In this document: positions 23,701-36,583 of the stretch, piece by piece
Position numbering within the stretch: the stretch's first letter is position 1
Layout of the letters: each line of letters starts with the position of its first letter
Assembly: GCA_963920705.1 (NCBI GenBank)
Contig: OY987227.1
Coordinates: forward strand, 18,067,434-18,131,433
Reading direction: 5' to 3'
Source of the DNA: Odiellus spinosus
Lineage: Eukaryota; Arthropoda; Arachnida; Opiliones; Phalangiidae
DNA: 64,000 nucleotides
Position numbers and translations under genes: made by a program
The notes under the pieces: model-generated
Database searches by the model: none
The model's input: the letters and a program-made list of their open reading frames with translations, nothing else
What the model was told of the DNA's origin: nothing

Positions 23701-26700
23701 CCAAGAATCGAATTTTTGCGTCAAATCAAAGTTGAAGCTTAAATCAAGCTTTTCGTTTAAAGGCCCTATCTGTTTTTCGTTAAATTCCCATTTAAAATGC
23801 TCTTACCTTACGCACACATTCTAGCTTTGACTGTACAATTTCTTATGGTCAACGTCGTCTGCTAAGCTAGAAAAGAAGGCGACTTTAAAGGGGATTTTAA
23901 AAATCGCCTAAAATACCAAAATGAATTTGATATAAGCTTGTCTTTGAAAAGCGTAATTAGAAGATTGAAAAAATTGATTGGAAACGGGGCTTGAATTTGA
24001 GCGTGGTTGAGAAATGATACTGTGGTTGCCATATTATTTTAGAGTATTGATGTTGACATTGAAGCCATAGGAACAACTGAATTTTCAGCTTTTGCGTAAC
24101 AGTTTCTCTGATTTTCGACGGACAACATAAAATTTCGCGACCATCATAATCAGTAACCTGATATTGAAGCCTGGCAGAATCCAATAATCTATCGTGTTGC
24201 CTTTGGTATATCGGGTTACAAATTAGGTGCCATAATTTTGTCCTGTTTAGTCTCATAGAAAGAGCATTGACACTCAACATTATTGCACCATATTCCTTCG
24301 TACTAAAGAAGCCAAGTATCTGTCATTACTCTATAATTTTCTCCCCACGTGTGGTATTTAGGGTGTTTTCTTTGCCTTGTCAGTCTCGATCGGGATTATT
24401 TTATTTTTGCGTAATTCTATAGTCACACCTCACCTGATATCGAAGCCAAAGGCTAAGGGAGGTACCCCTTTCACGTTGATTTTTATCAGGTGTGCTATGG
24501 AATTATATGGCAGTTCTTAAACGTTTCTTTTGCCTAAAAAGGTGTTCGCTTCAATCTTTAACCCACTAACCGCGTACTACAGACGCAAGGTTTTAAAGGG
24601 AAACCCCGAGCTGTAATTAAATTTTTATTTCGTGAAACTGCACGCAAAAAATACTAATAAAATATTTTACGGAATGTTTAGACGAGAATCGGAAATTTTC
24701 TAGACTTTAATCTTTAAAATAATTTCGTAAGTTTAGTCCGGTTTTAATTACAGGTGAATGAAAAATCGGGCCAATCACCAGTGCTGTAGAGTTAGTTATT
24801 TTTAACTCGTGGTGTCATAGGAGGTATCTTACACTTATTCTCACTTAAAAGTCATTTTTTCTTTTGTCACTTAATCGACCTGTTTTCCAATTAATTCAAA
24901 AGAGTGGTAAAATTTAAAAAAAAGTCTGTTTTTAGCCACGGACCATAGGTTTGAAATTCGCAGTAATATATTTTAATTGTCCAGTCGCTCTGTAAAAAGG
25001 CGAAACCTCTTTGAATCGCCTTGGACTGAGCCGGGGTTTCTTTATTCAGGTTGGCAGAGAAGCGGCAAATGATATATTTGTTGTTTATTATTGCCACTAA
25101 TTCCTATTTTGGTCACTATTTTTATATAACCTTGTTGCTCGTTTTGGTGGGAGCCATGCATAGATTAAATTAGAACTCGATAACACTATACTCTACTGAT
25201 TGGCCCTATTCATTTCCATGAAATTAAAAGGGTCTTAAATATTGTTTTTTTTTTCGGAGTTTCACTTTAAACAAATCTGACAAGAACAGTTTTGCAAACT
25301 AGTCAAATCTGAGGCGGATTAACATACAAAGTATTTTTTCAACGCGCTTTTTCCCCCCTTTTCTTTGAACAAACCATGCATTTACTTTCTTTCGCCTTTG
25401 GTTACTCAATGGTGTATTTTGACATTTTCTTGATATAAAGCACTTTCTTGTGTACGAAATATGATATACTAGGTATTTTATTTTTGACAAAAAATGTCCT
25501 TTATAGTAAAGTGCTTCCACTAAAGTAATAAATAAAAATAAGCCCGTTTTCTAGGATGTTGGCTTATTATTTTTCGTAATACGAGAAACCCTAAGAATTT
25601 ATATTTTCCGAGTTGGGTTCTATGGTTTCAGGAATCCTTGATAAGCCTATTATCACAGTCTAAGGTTAAACGTATACTCGTTTGCAGTTTTATAAGTGAC
25701 CAAAATTTTTTTTAAATATAAAACAAAAGTAACTTTAATCAAGAAGGATCAGATAAGGAGAGGAAAAGTGGGGCTGCGTTGAGTTAGAGAGAGAAGAGCC
25801 AACCTCCCACTCGGGTGGAAAGGGGGATAGGAAATTCTCGAGGTAAACTGTTGTCACGTGGTTGCTAGCTAGCGCGTCTCATAAAGGATTAGTTTTACCC
25901 ACGTGACAACAATTTACCACGAAGTATCTCTACCCCCGTCTGTCCCCCGTTCTCCCAGAGTGGGAGTTTAGGCCGACGCAGTAGGAGCCGCGCCGTTCCC
26001 ACTTTTCCTCTCCTTATCTGATCCTTCTTGCTTTAATTAAGCGAGTATATATCATATCATGGCACGCGTTCGAATTAGCAATCTTGCGAAATTAGCTTTC
26101 AATATATGTTTAAGTTTAACTTGTTCAACTAAACTTCCCAAATTGAAGACCCTATCGACTCTGCTGATTTCGCTTCTTAAGCTTAAAGGGAAACGTGGTG
26201 CTAAAAATGGAACAGCTTTTGAATTTATTTTCGGAATCACCATGCCAAGAAACGTATTTGAATTTTTTTTTTCACAATTTCTAGACATTTTTGGTGTTTT
26301 TAAATTAATCTCTAAAGTTTGGTAAAATTTGAATTAAAGTAAATATAAATTCTAGTCAATCATATTATTTCAGGTTTTAAAACCGCTTTTAATGTTAGGA
26401 CATTACAAGCACACATTAGATATTAATTTAAACACCAAAAACTGGTCTCATCATTGTGAAATAATTCTCAAGTACTTTGCTTGGCATGGCGATTCCGAAA
26501 ATAAATTCAAAAGTTGTTCCTTTTTTAGCTCCAAGTTTCCCTTTAAACTTTGATATAAATCAAAATAAATTACGAATCTTTCAATATAAGAAACGTGACT
26601 TTTTAGCCCTTATAAGTAATAAAATTGCAAATATAATTTTCCTGAACTGTATAATTTATTTTTGACCTTTTATCAACAACCTGAGAACCCCAAATGTTCA

Positions 26701-29700
26701 TCTTCTTGGAATTTGTAATTCAAATTGCCCATTCCGCGAGTTTATATTAGAAATGTATTTGATAATTTCTTCTCGAGTATCCCCGAGTTTTTAATTTCTT
26801 GTAGGTTTTCGTTTTATTCCACCACAACTCAACCACATCCTCTCTGTTTGAATTGTAGATTAGCTTTTGGTTCAAGGAGTTTTCGCTAAGCTTAATATTT
26901 ACATAAGTTTACGCAAGTTTTCAGATAAGAGTGTGTATTTTATTAACCGCTCGATAGTGTTTGGATAAAATAAGGAATTCTCCTTGTTTTTCAAAATTAA
27001 TTCCTAATGGGTGGCCCCGTCTTTCTGTTCCAGGTGAAGTTGGAGAGGGTTCTGGGGTTGACTGTTTCCAGCAATGCCTCTCTTGACTGCGATCCCAGTA
27101 CTAGTGTGGTGGCATATCCTGCAGGGTATGTGTCAAGGATAATGATCCTTTATAATTGAATTTTAAAATTTTCACGTATCGAAGAATTTTAACTTACATG
27201 TACTTCTACACTTTTTAAAGGAGTAATTTACCTTAAAACATTTTGTTTTATTGTTTAAAAAGTTTTAAAATCAATGTTATAATATTAAGAGTAGAAATCC
27301 TAAGAGTAATTAAATAATACTACAGTGTTTTATTGCTAAGTTAACCTGTGAAGCACTGACTCCCATTAGCCAATAGAAAGTTTGCTTACTGACACATTAA
27401 GAACTTTCATAAACATAGTTCCTATTTGAAATATTAGAAATATCAAATGATATCATTAGTTCTCTCATAGTTCTGTTAAATTTACATACCCCTTCGTTAC
27501 ACATTTAAATTTCATTATTCGTTTTAATCTAAACATTTTTTTCTAAATTTAATCTATATTTGGTTTTAGTTGTGTTCTGGTGCTGTATAATGTTCGGAAG
27601 AACAAACAAAATCATATCATCAGCTCTTCCAGAAAGACAATAACATCTCTGGCTTTTTCTTCGGATGGAAAATACCTAGCTACCGGAGAAGTTAGTTTTA
27701 CGAACTCTTAAATTGATTTTAGGGTATATTAAATGGTACTATTTTTATTTAGTGTGGTCATCAACCCCACGTTCGCGTATGGGATGCTCACGAAAAAGTC
27801 CAAATAGGAGAGTATTCGGGCCATAAATTTGGAATTAATTGCGTGGTATGGGACTTTGCATTCTGATGTCTCGAGTACAAATCTAAGCCAGTTATATAAA
27901 TATTTCAGGCTTTTTCACCTAATCTCAAATACGTTGTTTCGATTGGTTCTCAACATGACATGATTGTCAATGTTTGGGATTGGAAAAATAACGTAAAGGT
28001 AGCTTCGAATAAGGTGTCCTGCAAGGTTAAAGCTGTGTCCTTCGCTTCGGGTGGAAACTATTTTGTGACAGTTGGGAATCGTCACGTGAAGTTTTGGTAT
28101 TTAGAATATTCAAGAACCACTAAGGTAGTTTAGATTAAGCACGTGGCAATTTTAGAACTGCATGTATTTGTATGAAATCTAACAAAATATTTTCAGTACA
28201 AACTAGAACCAGTTCCTTTGATGGGTCGATCCGCAATATTAGGCGACCTTAGAAACAATTACTTCTGTGATGTAGCTTGTGGGAAAAATAATATGGCTGA
28301 TAGTACGTACGCTATCACCAAATCTGGACTACTTTGCGAGTTTAATAGTCGCCGCTTGCTGGACAAGTGGGTGGAACTTAGAGTAAGAGAGTTTTATCTA
28401 GAATTATTGGACGCTTTATAAAAATTGTTGAATTTTGCAGACAACAAGCGCAAATAGTTTGTGCGTTGGTCAAGAGTTTGTCTTTATCGGCTGCGCCGAT
28501 GGACTTGTTAGGTGCTTTAGTCCTTTCAACTTGAATTTTATTTGCACGTTACCACGACCTCACTATCTGGGCGTTGACGTAGCTAAAGGATTGACCGGCA
28601 GGTATCTTATTGACTAAAATGTTTTTGTGAAAAATTACTCAAACTTTGAATTTTCTTTATTTGGACGTTAGTCACGCCGGAACTCATCCGAAAGGAGCCA
28701 AATACCCCGATACGATTGCTGTGACATTTGATGAAACTTCCAAGAAAGTAACTTGTGTGTACAATGACCACAGCATGTACACGTGGGACATCAAAGATAT
28801 CAAAAAAGTCGGCAAATCCCATTCCTTTTTATACCACAGTGCCTGCATCTGGGGTGTCGAAGTAATAAGAATTGTTTAGACAGGGTTTATAACTCCGAGT
28901 TTTGTTCATCTAAAGTTATTCCTTTTTTTATTTTGTTAGACTTACCCCACACCCCCAGATGATCTTCAAAGTGTTCTTCCTCCAGGGACCTTCCTGACTT
29001 GTTCTAGTGACGATACTATCAGAGTTTGGAACTTGGAGCCAAATATGAGTCAAAATACAGCGTATCATCGAAATATTTATAGTTCTGTTAGTAATGAAAG
29101 AAACTCTTTTTCATCGTGGTTTGGCTAAAATCAAATTAACATTTGCAGGAAACCCTCAAAATTCTCTACATGGATAACGAATTATCCTATTTGTGTGATG
29201 TTGATGTTAATGCCAGTGGAAGTAATGATAAAGTTGATACGACGTACGATGGAAAAAATGGTGTTCGATGTTTGAAGATTAGCCCAGAAGGTCGTCATTT
29301 AGCGGCTGGTGATAGGTCTGGGAACATTCGAATTTGTGATTTAGAGTTTATGGATGAATTGTGTAAAATTGAAGCCCATGATTCCGAAGTATTGTGCCTG
29401 GAGTATTCCAAAGATTCAAATAGTAAGCGTAATTCGGTGATACTTTAGTGTGACAGTTAAAATAACCAATTTCCTTTGTTAGATAAACAATTTTTGGCAT
29501 CCGCTAGCCGAGATCGCCTCATCCACATTTTTAACGTGAATCAAGACTACGCATTCCAACAAACGCTTGATGATCATTCTTCTTCCATAACTGCGGTAAG
29601 ATTCGTTCAACAAGGACCAAAACTACAAATGATCTCGTGCGGCGCTGATAAGTCGATCATCTTTAGAAAAGCCCAATTTGTAAGTTAATTTCGTGAACGT

Positions 29701-32700
29701 AGGTTGACATGACTTTTGACTAAAACTATCTGTAGACTCCTCAACTAAATTTGATTCGCGAACATCACGTGGTGGGGAAAACTACGCTTTATGATATGGA
29801 AGTTGATCCACAACAAGAGCACGTTTTAACCGCGTGCCAAGACAGAAATATTCGAATATATAATGTACAGACTGGGAAGAGTGTTCGATCTTTTAGAGGA
29901 TCTCAAGGCGACGATGGAACCTTAATAAAAGTAAGATTCAAACGGCTTAGTAGATATATATAATGTAATAGTCGATTTAGTTAGATCCTAATGAACATTA
30001 TACTTTTAGGTTGTTCTAGATACGAATGGAAACTTTGTTGCCACCAGTTGTACAGATAAGACCCTCTATGTCTACGACTATGCGTCGGGTGATTGTATGG
30101 CCTCCATGTCGGGACATTCGGAGCTTGTGACTGGTCTTAAATTCACAAACAATGGGAAACATCTAATATCTGTATCTGGCGATGGGTAAGATGAGATTTC
30201 CAAATTTTAATTTAAAAATTAATTTTCTAAGCAATTCAATTCCTATAGGTGTATATTTGTATGGAAATTGCCTTCAGAGTTTAGCAATCTAAATGAAAAC
30301 AAACACCAGCAGTCTGAAAACATTTTGCCCACCATTTGGCAGGATGGAGGAAGGTTAGCCTCATTCTAATTTTTCATTACATTTATATTTCATATTACAA
30401 CCTTAGATAAGATAATATATTATTAATTGATAAATTTATCATTATTATATTGTTTTATTGTTTTATTTTTTAGGAGTGTAGGTGTCACGAAGCCTATTCA
30501 ATCAGCAGAGATGGATAAAAGCAACAAAAATAACCAGAAATCACCCGAAGGGGAAGAAACAAATGGACCCGCGTATCGCTTTAGTGTTGGTCAACTTCCA
30601 TTGTGGGCTAAAAAACAGGTAATATGATTTAATATAGGGCTGGAATAGTGCCACTTAGGGCGATCGCATTTCATCCTATATTTTAATAAAAATTCATATG
30701 TTTCAACCCGAGAGTTGAAAAATTGATTTTTTTCAGTAAAGATTTGGTTTTTCCAAATAACTATTACGATAGTCTGTAAAATTTCCCTTTGCTAAATCTT
30801 AAAATATGCGTTGATGTCAAGTATTTGCAATAATAATCATCATAGTTCCTAAATATATATATTTTTTTAGCCTTTGTCATTTGGCTTTATAAATTCTTAT
30901 TGAGGTGTAGGCAGTGGTGAGTGATTCACGGATGAAAATTCGTGAATTTGCCTACCATTTGTAGTAGGTCTAGTAACAAACTCAATGCTGAACCTAAATG
31001 AGGAATCGCCCTTCCGTAGATTTATACTCTATTATTATTAACAAGTTAAGAGTTTGTTACAGATGTTTGAGGATCTTAGTCAAAGTAAATCTGAAAAAAC
31101 ATCAGCTCCAGTTCAACCGAGGGGAAGATGGGCTCAAAGAATAGAAGGGCAAAATCTGGTCGTCAAGTCTTATTTAGAGACTGATTCCGTAATTCCTTTC
31201 CCCAATAGTCAAAGTATGATTTTAAACTTTTTTTAATCTCATCTTGGTAATCTGTGTACTAATTTTTAGATCAAAAAGATAGTTCGGGACTGAAAGAATT
31301 CCAAAAAGTGAGAGAAAGCATTTTGCAATCGTATCAGGTAGTTGTTTTGTGAATGTTTTGACCCAAAAATATGATGGGAGATACGTAGTTTCTCTTTTGT
31401 TTGCCGTAAATCTGTTACTTGTTTTCTGATTATATTTAGTTTCAGGGGTTTATGTTAAAATTTGGTTCCTCTTTCACTAATTTAGAATAAGTCAGAGCAA
31501 AATATCTCGGATGATAGTTCGAAAGAATCTGGAAAACATGTAAATTATTTTTACTTCGAACTTAGTGTTTTTAATTAGCGTTTTTACTATGTACAGTACT
31601 ATTTTTTTTTAATAATAGGGTAGCCCGAATAAAAATGTTACTGTAAGACAAGGATTAGATAGAGCCAAATCTCCTCCCGAGGTAAAAAGAATTAGGCATC
31701 CGACTGATTCGAGCAGCGCTGGAAGTTTGAAATTGGAAGATGTGGATGCTGAGGATGAATGTTCCGAAAACGAAAACACTCTCTACTTTCCTCCTTCCGA
31801 TGAAGAGTCAGATCACGGAGACGGATCTTATAAAGTTTGCGCCACGAATGAAGACGAAATGAGAGCTACTAGGAAGAAATTACGGCGTTCCAGACCAGAT
31901 AGACTAAGAGATCTTTCTTCGCTAAGCACCCCTGATTCTGGTGAAATGAACAGCGAGGATGAAGACGCCTCAACACCAGTCGAAAGTGAACCATCTTTCT
32001 TAGGCAGTTTTAGCGTTAGTACGGAGAACTTAGAAAGGCTGGGACAAAGGGAAAAATTTATGAAAAGCAACTACGAAAGTCTGGAGATGGGTGGAAAAGG
32101 TGGTATTTCTGCCACGGATGGAATGCACTATTCGAGGGCTTCAATCTCGGCCAAGTTCCTGGCTAAGAGTGGATTTGCCGTGAGAAACGACTCTAGCGGT
32201 AGTGGAAATGAAAGCAAAAAATCTCAAGTACAATTAAACTATAGGGTTTACGTTTTGAAGCAAATGCCTGAACCTTTGGACCTTATTTCAGATTAACATA
32301 GCCCATTCCAAAAAACGTGAAGAACTTACGAAAGCCTTGAATGAGGCAAAGAAGAAGCTGGAAACAGTAAGAGAGCAAAATGTTTGATTCTTTTTTTTGT
32401 ATTCATCATTCTTAATTATATCTTCGAGAAAAGTGGCTATAAATTACACTGTATTTTTATCATTTATAGCTTGGTTGGAAAGGCGGTCTCAGTAGCAGTA
32501 AAAGTATAGGAGACTTGCACAGTTTACCCGATAAGGATATTTCTTACATCCAAAAAGAATCAACACCGAACGATATCAGGAGAACCTCGTCCTTGAGTGA
32601 CTTATCATTCGGTGGACCTAGACGAATTTTGCAACCTTCACCGGCTCCCCCTGGTTAGACCTCGTATTTAATTGTCTCGAGTGTGGCCTGCGTGTTACGT

Positions 32701-34428
32701 TAACTAGCTTACGTGTACCGTGTGTAGATGTTAATGTGTCTGCTCCACTTTGGAAACAAGCTACGCCAGTTACGACACCCGCTAGAAAATCCTCTTTGAG
32801 CGGTGGAAATCGGCATCAACCCGCAGTCTCCGTAGTGGCTCCTTCTCCTTCGGGAAGGAATTCTCTACCTCGAAGTATCAGTATGGGTTCTTTAAGAGGT
32901 GATCCCAACGTTACTCCCCAAAAAGTACCATCGGTTCATACTTTAGGAAGAGTTTCTGCATCCCCTAGGTAAATATTTTCATTTATCGTACTTATTAAGC
33001 AATTTTACGTTTGGTGTTTAAAGAAGCTGTTATTTGTCGTATTTAAGGCGATCTTCAGCCATCACACCCCTCACTAAGGCAGCATCATCATCGACGATGA
33101 ATTATTTGGGGCGAAACTCTGAATCGCCGTCTCATAGGTACTCTATCGCCAACATCGACATTCAAAGACTTCACTCAGATGATAGTTCTTCAGATACTTC
33201 CCCCACCGAACCGCACAAGCCTTTGCCCCTTTCCAAGAGTTTCACTTTTGCTCAAAGTAAAAGTCCAGACCCAGGATCTTTAACTCAACAACACTATCCC
33301 AGGAGACCGAACACTTTGATGGTGGGTAGAAGGGATTGGAAGAATGACCCTTCCAGATCAAAGAGCGAAAAGGATTTGAGGGGAGTTGGTCGAGAAACGA
33401 ATGACCTCAGAGTCAAAACGCTGAATAGGAATATGCCTTTACCCGATTTATGGGGTAAGGATGTTAGTAACGGGGCCGAGTACATTGGTCCCAGAATTGA
33501 TCTTCCAGACAACCCATCCAATGTCGAATGTATGTTTAAAATTAATCCCATTATATCTTTTAGTAAAATTGTCATTCAAAATTTACATCACTCCCTGTAG
33601 TAACCCAAGAACTCTGTGATGCTGTGGCGGATGAACTGAAAAGAGTTACTTCATACGCCATGCAAATTTTCCAAAGGGTAATTTATTTATTATAAAAACA
33701 GGGTTGTCACAGTAATTTCAGATTGAAATTGCCAGTCCAAATTTCATGGAATTCTTAAGCTTATTTTAACTTTATAAATTATGATACTACTGTATTGTTA
33801 AAGGGATACTAGACTCTTGAAACAAGTTATTTTTAATAGAGGCTTAGTGAAAGAGCGTCATGATCCGCTAATTCATTTCTCTGAGAAGGGGATAAGAAAG
33901 AGAGGCGGGTGTGACAGTTCATGGCTTCTCGCTAGTTCTTGTCAACGGCATCAAAATGTAATTTCTAGACAGCCAATAGAAAATTTATAAAGTTGATATA
34001 CTTTGAGGGGTAGGCTCTTGTCTATTAGTTGATCATTCCGTCTATATTTATTTATGAATTCCTGATAATAATTGATAAGTTTAAAACTTGAAAATTAATA
34101 TCCTAAAAATATTGTTTTATATATTTAGGTTACCTTAAGCGCCGATTTAAGGCCTTCGGAAAAATCTTACATGACAACGGCTTTAGCTCAAGGTGTTTTG
34201 CAAGCTCAACAAACTTTAAGGCCGGCGGTTCCTCCCATGTATCCGAGTGGTACTAGCGAAGCCTTCATCAGCAGTAATAAAAGACCCTCAGTTAGTGATA
34301 TTTTGCCTCCAACAGGGGCCAAAGGGGATCCAAATACCATTGCGTTGCTTCAACAGTACTCGGATAGACTGTTTAATTTAATCGAGCAACGTTTTACCAA
34401 AAACCAAGACAGTAAGCAAAGTGACTAA
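20787..34428 (+). CDS. Wdr62: MAPKBP1/WDR62-type WD40 scaffold protein, 25 exons
   Basis: Spliced exons: 20787-20840, 27034-27125, 27570-27690, 27753-27845, 27909-28124, 28197-28382, 28441-28601, 28672-28861, 28940-29086, 29149-29422, 29483-29679, 29736-29930, 30010-30185, 30249-30353, 30474-30618, 31063-31213, 31270-31337, 31486-31539, 31619-32227, 32292-32366, 32470-32653, 32728-32968, 33048-33529, 33601-33677, 34129-34428. All junctions are GT-AG and keep frame, giving 1530 aa; human MAPKBP1 and WDR62 are each about 1500 aa. The N-terminal half carries at least eleven WD40 strands ([54 protein letters not shown]). The second half is Ser/Pro-rich and acidic, with a short basic coiled coil (exon 20) and a C-terminal helix [18 protein letters not shown], as in the family's dimerisation region. 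The family scaffolds JNK signalling and acts at spindle poles. Intron 1 (6.2 kb) is full of transposons. The N-terminus rests on one short exon and is the least certain part. Confidence 0.93.
21817..21900. repeat. 47-bp tandem duplication in Wdr62 intron 1
   Basis: GAGGCTGGAATATAATTTAT at 21817 recurs as GAGGCTGAAATATAATTTAT at 21864, followed in both by GTTGAACTT(T/C)TCTAT. It is a two-copy local duplication. Confidence 0.85.
22347..22472. mobile_element. Short foldback element in Wdr62 intron 1
   Basis: CCTTTAAAGGGAGTATAAA near 22347 is matched in inverse by TTTATGCTCCCTTCAAAG ending near 22472. Between them TCTGGTC, AAGGTGGA and TTGACATTCC boxes match the modules at about 40797-40850 and 41085-41140, so it belongs to the same dispersed family. 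Confidence 0.55.
23672..23900. repeat. Dispersed repeat pair in Wdr62 intron 1
   Basis: The first part (23672-23760) resembles 9345-9435. The second part (about 23760-23900) has CCCTATCTG, CATTTAAAATGCTCTTACCT, TACGCACACA, AACGTCGTCTGCTAAGCTAG and GCGACTTTAAAGGGG, matching the inverted arm of the 40518-41140 foldback cluster. Confidence 0.6.
25740..26030. mobile_element. 291-bp TIR element (hAT-like MITE) in Wdr62 intron 1
   Basis: It begins CAAGAAGGATCAGATAAGGA and ends with the inverse (TCCTTATCTGATCCTTCTTG); the arms pair over about 37 bp and, less perfectly, over most of the element (CTGTTGTCACGTGG against CCACGTGACAACA). It is flanked by a 7-bp direct repeat CTTTAAT (25733-25739 and 26031-26037), consistent with a target duplication. 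CA/TG ends and 7-8-bp duplication fit hAT. No coding sequence. Confidence 0.85.
26185..26550. repeat. Long inverted repeat (foldback) in Wdr62 intron 1
   Basis: The arm 26185-26310 (AAAGGGAAACGTGGTGCTAA, TTTTGAATTTATTTTCGGAA, CACCATGCCAAG) is matched in inverse by 26410-26550 (CTTGGCATGGCGATTCCGAA and onward). The arms are about 130 bp with an AT-rich loop of about 100 bp. Frames of 60-90 codons here are arm shadows. A GAATCACCATGCCAA fragment at about 2602 suggests a dispersed family. Confidence 0.8.
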
Positions 34429-35269
34429 TTTATTATTTTATGTACGCGAATCTAAATAATCTTAAGCCTATAATGGGTTTCTTTTAAACCAAAATTTATT
34501 GAGAAAACTGCTTTTTTTTTTTAACCAAAATTTAATTAATACTCCTATAACGCGATTGTTCCCAAATTCCCACAAAAAACTATATTTTATATTCGCCAAT
34601 TTTATAAGGTTTATATTTTAAAAAAAGGGCTGGAAAGTGTTATCCAAATTCAAAATTTCCCCGCCATATATTTTTAACAAAGAGCCTTAAACATATCCTT
34701 TAAAAAAAATCAGCACTACGTATTTAAAATATATTAAATTAGCATTTTAATCGAAAAGAATTAAAGATATGATCAATTTATCAGCAATTTTAAAAAAGTG
34801 TCAAGAAGCCATATAAATTAAATAAAAGGGAGAGGATTGGCATCAAAGTTATTACTTTATTAGACCAAATTCTTCACATTCCTATTTTAAGTTAAATTCT
34901 TGTTCAGAATGTTTTATAATCTTTTCTCAAACTCAACTAAATAAAATCTATAGTGGGAGATTTCCATTAACTGACCCCCTGATGTATAAGAACAGAGTTT
35001 ATGTCCCCGCAGTGAGCATGGGTGCAGGTTAATAATTCATTCCCCTACTGGGACAGAATATTAGAACTTTTATATAAGAGGGTTGATTAACAGAGACCTT
35101 GCCACCTCTAGAAATATTCCATATTTTAAAGCTGCCAAATTATTTGAAGGTTATATATTTTCTCTCCCGTCTTCCAGTTTTTTACGATAACGAACCAAAC
35201 TTCGTGTAAATATTGTAATAATTAGTGTACCTGTATTTTGCCTATTTTTAAAATGGTGTCAATCAAATT

Positions 35270-35275
35270 AATAAA
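35270..35275 (+). promoter_or_regulatory. Candidate poly(A) signal for Wdr62
   Basis: AATAAA, 842 bases past the stop codon. Earlier AATAAA hexamers lie at 34821-34826 and 34940-34945. This last one is only 50 bases from the GINS1 stop on the other strand, so the two 3' ends may overlap. Confidence 0.4.
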
Positions 35276-35324
35276 TACAATTTTTTGTATAAAAATTTTT
35301 TTAATTTCAATGAGGATAAATTTC

Positions 35325-36214
35325 TTAAGTTACATGCTCTAGTATTCCCAAACGAATCAATTTTTCACACTCGTCCCGTTTCAAAAGATGCTAAGTGTGG
35401 AAAGAAAATCAACAAATTAGTTCATAGCTTGGTACGCTTTGGTAAATCATTTCTATATTCACCGTTGAGTTTCTAGTCAAACTAACCGAGGTTCCATCAT
35501 CTAAAGTTAATTCTCCGTAATCTACCAGACATCTTACCTATAATATTGGTATAAAACCATGAAATATTTAAAACCTCTATCGCGTTGTTCTTTGATATTA
35601 ACTTGTATGCAAAGAGATTTAGGTGGACTTGTATTTTCCATCAAATCCATTCCTATTGTAGACATGTACTTTGCCAGACACTTATTGTAGTTGTTAAACC
35701 AGCCAACTTCAGGGTCAGAAAGACATTCCTTTATTTCCGGGGGTAAAACGCTACCAAAAGCCCAACGTAATGTTTTTAGGTCTTCGAGTCGGTTATACCT
35801 ATAATTAAGATATCATTAGCTATATTAATACGGTTATAGTTTAAAATTGATATAACGAACATGTAGGCTAAAAGACATCTTTTGTTATGAAGGAGAATCT
35901 TGTGGCGAAGCTGTATTGCGGCGTGATAGTTAGCATTGTCATTCATAACCATAGCACTGTTAGAGAATAATTAGCACTAGTATGGTTATGTATTTAAATA
36001 AGGTAGCTTATTTACACATCTTTTTGGTTTTCTTCGTAAAGAACTTTGCTTTCCTGAATAACTTGTCTGATTGCATCCTCCTGCAGAAAACCAGGGCTTA
36101 ACGTTATCTTAAAATTAATCAAAATAACAAAAGGTAACGTACATTTATGGGTTTTAGATTCTCCCTAGTTCTTTGGTACTCTTTAACAAGTTCAATCGCT
36201 TTTACACCAAACAT
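35325..36214 (-). CDS. GINS1: DNA replication complex GINS protein PSF1
   Basis: Six exons on the minus strand: 36214-36143, 36080-36016, 35956-35861, 35798-35603, 35537-35463, 35390-35325. All junctions are GT-AG with frame kept, giving 189 aa against 196 for human PSF1. Recognisable stretches in order: start MFGVKAIELVKEYQRT; helix IRQVIQESKVLYEENQKDV; QLRHKILLHNKRCLLAYMYNR; LRWAFGSVLPPEI; EVGWFNNYNKCLAKYM; PPKSLCIQVRCLVDYGE; LDDGTSV; and the C-terminal LIRLGILEHVT. PSF1 is one of four GINS subunits; with MCM2-7 and CDC45 it forms the nuclear CMG replicative helicase. The gene is head-to-head with the CCDC9-like gene and tail-to-tail with Wdr62. A variant poly(A) hexamer (ATTAAA, 35300-35305) follows the stop closely. 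Small exons hide it from simple frame scanning. Confidence 0.95.
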
Positions 36215-36583
36215 AATTACTCGAGTTAAATTAAATAAAAATCCAGAATGATGGACACAAACAAACGCCAACAAAACATACAAATTTCCCGCATAAAGTT
36301 TCCAAAGTTCACGTCTAGAGGACGTAAAATGAGAAAATTTGACCCATATCGTTGTCTGCTAGAAATACGGCGATTTTCGTTCGGAATCGGAAGCGGTATG
36401 AATATCCTTTGTGACTGATTAATGCGATTAATAAATAATGCCAGTTATGAAATATTTTGTGTTTGATTAGATAATCTATTTCGAGTGTCAAAGCTATATT
36501 CTTCCACTACTACCAGAAGAAAAGTACAATTTTTGGTTATCGGTTAACCTTAGGTTGTCAGTAGCCTACAAAAACCAAACAAA
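36215..36583. promoter_or_regulatory. Divergent promoter region, GINS1 and CCDC9-like
   Basis: Only 369 bases separate the two start codons of these head-to-head genes. The region therefore probably holds both 5' UTRs and a shared bidirectional promoter. A GC-richer patch sits at about 36340-36400. No TATA box or named factor site is claimed. Confidence 0.6.

Noticed and set aside
23957..24280. 107-codon minus-strand frame in Wdr62 intron 1
   Set aside because: It contains a CCTGATAT(T/C)GAAGCC box repeated at about 23630 and 24435, so it is repeat sequence; no domain was recognised.
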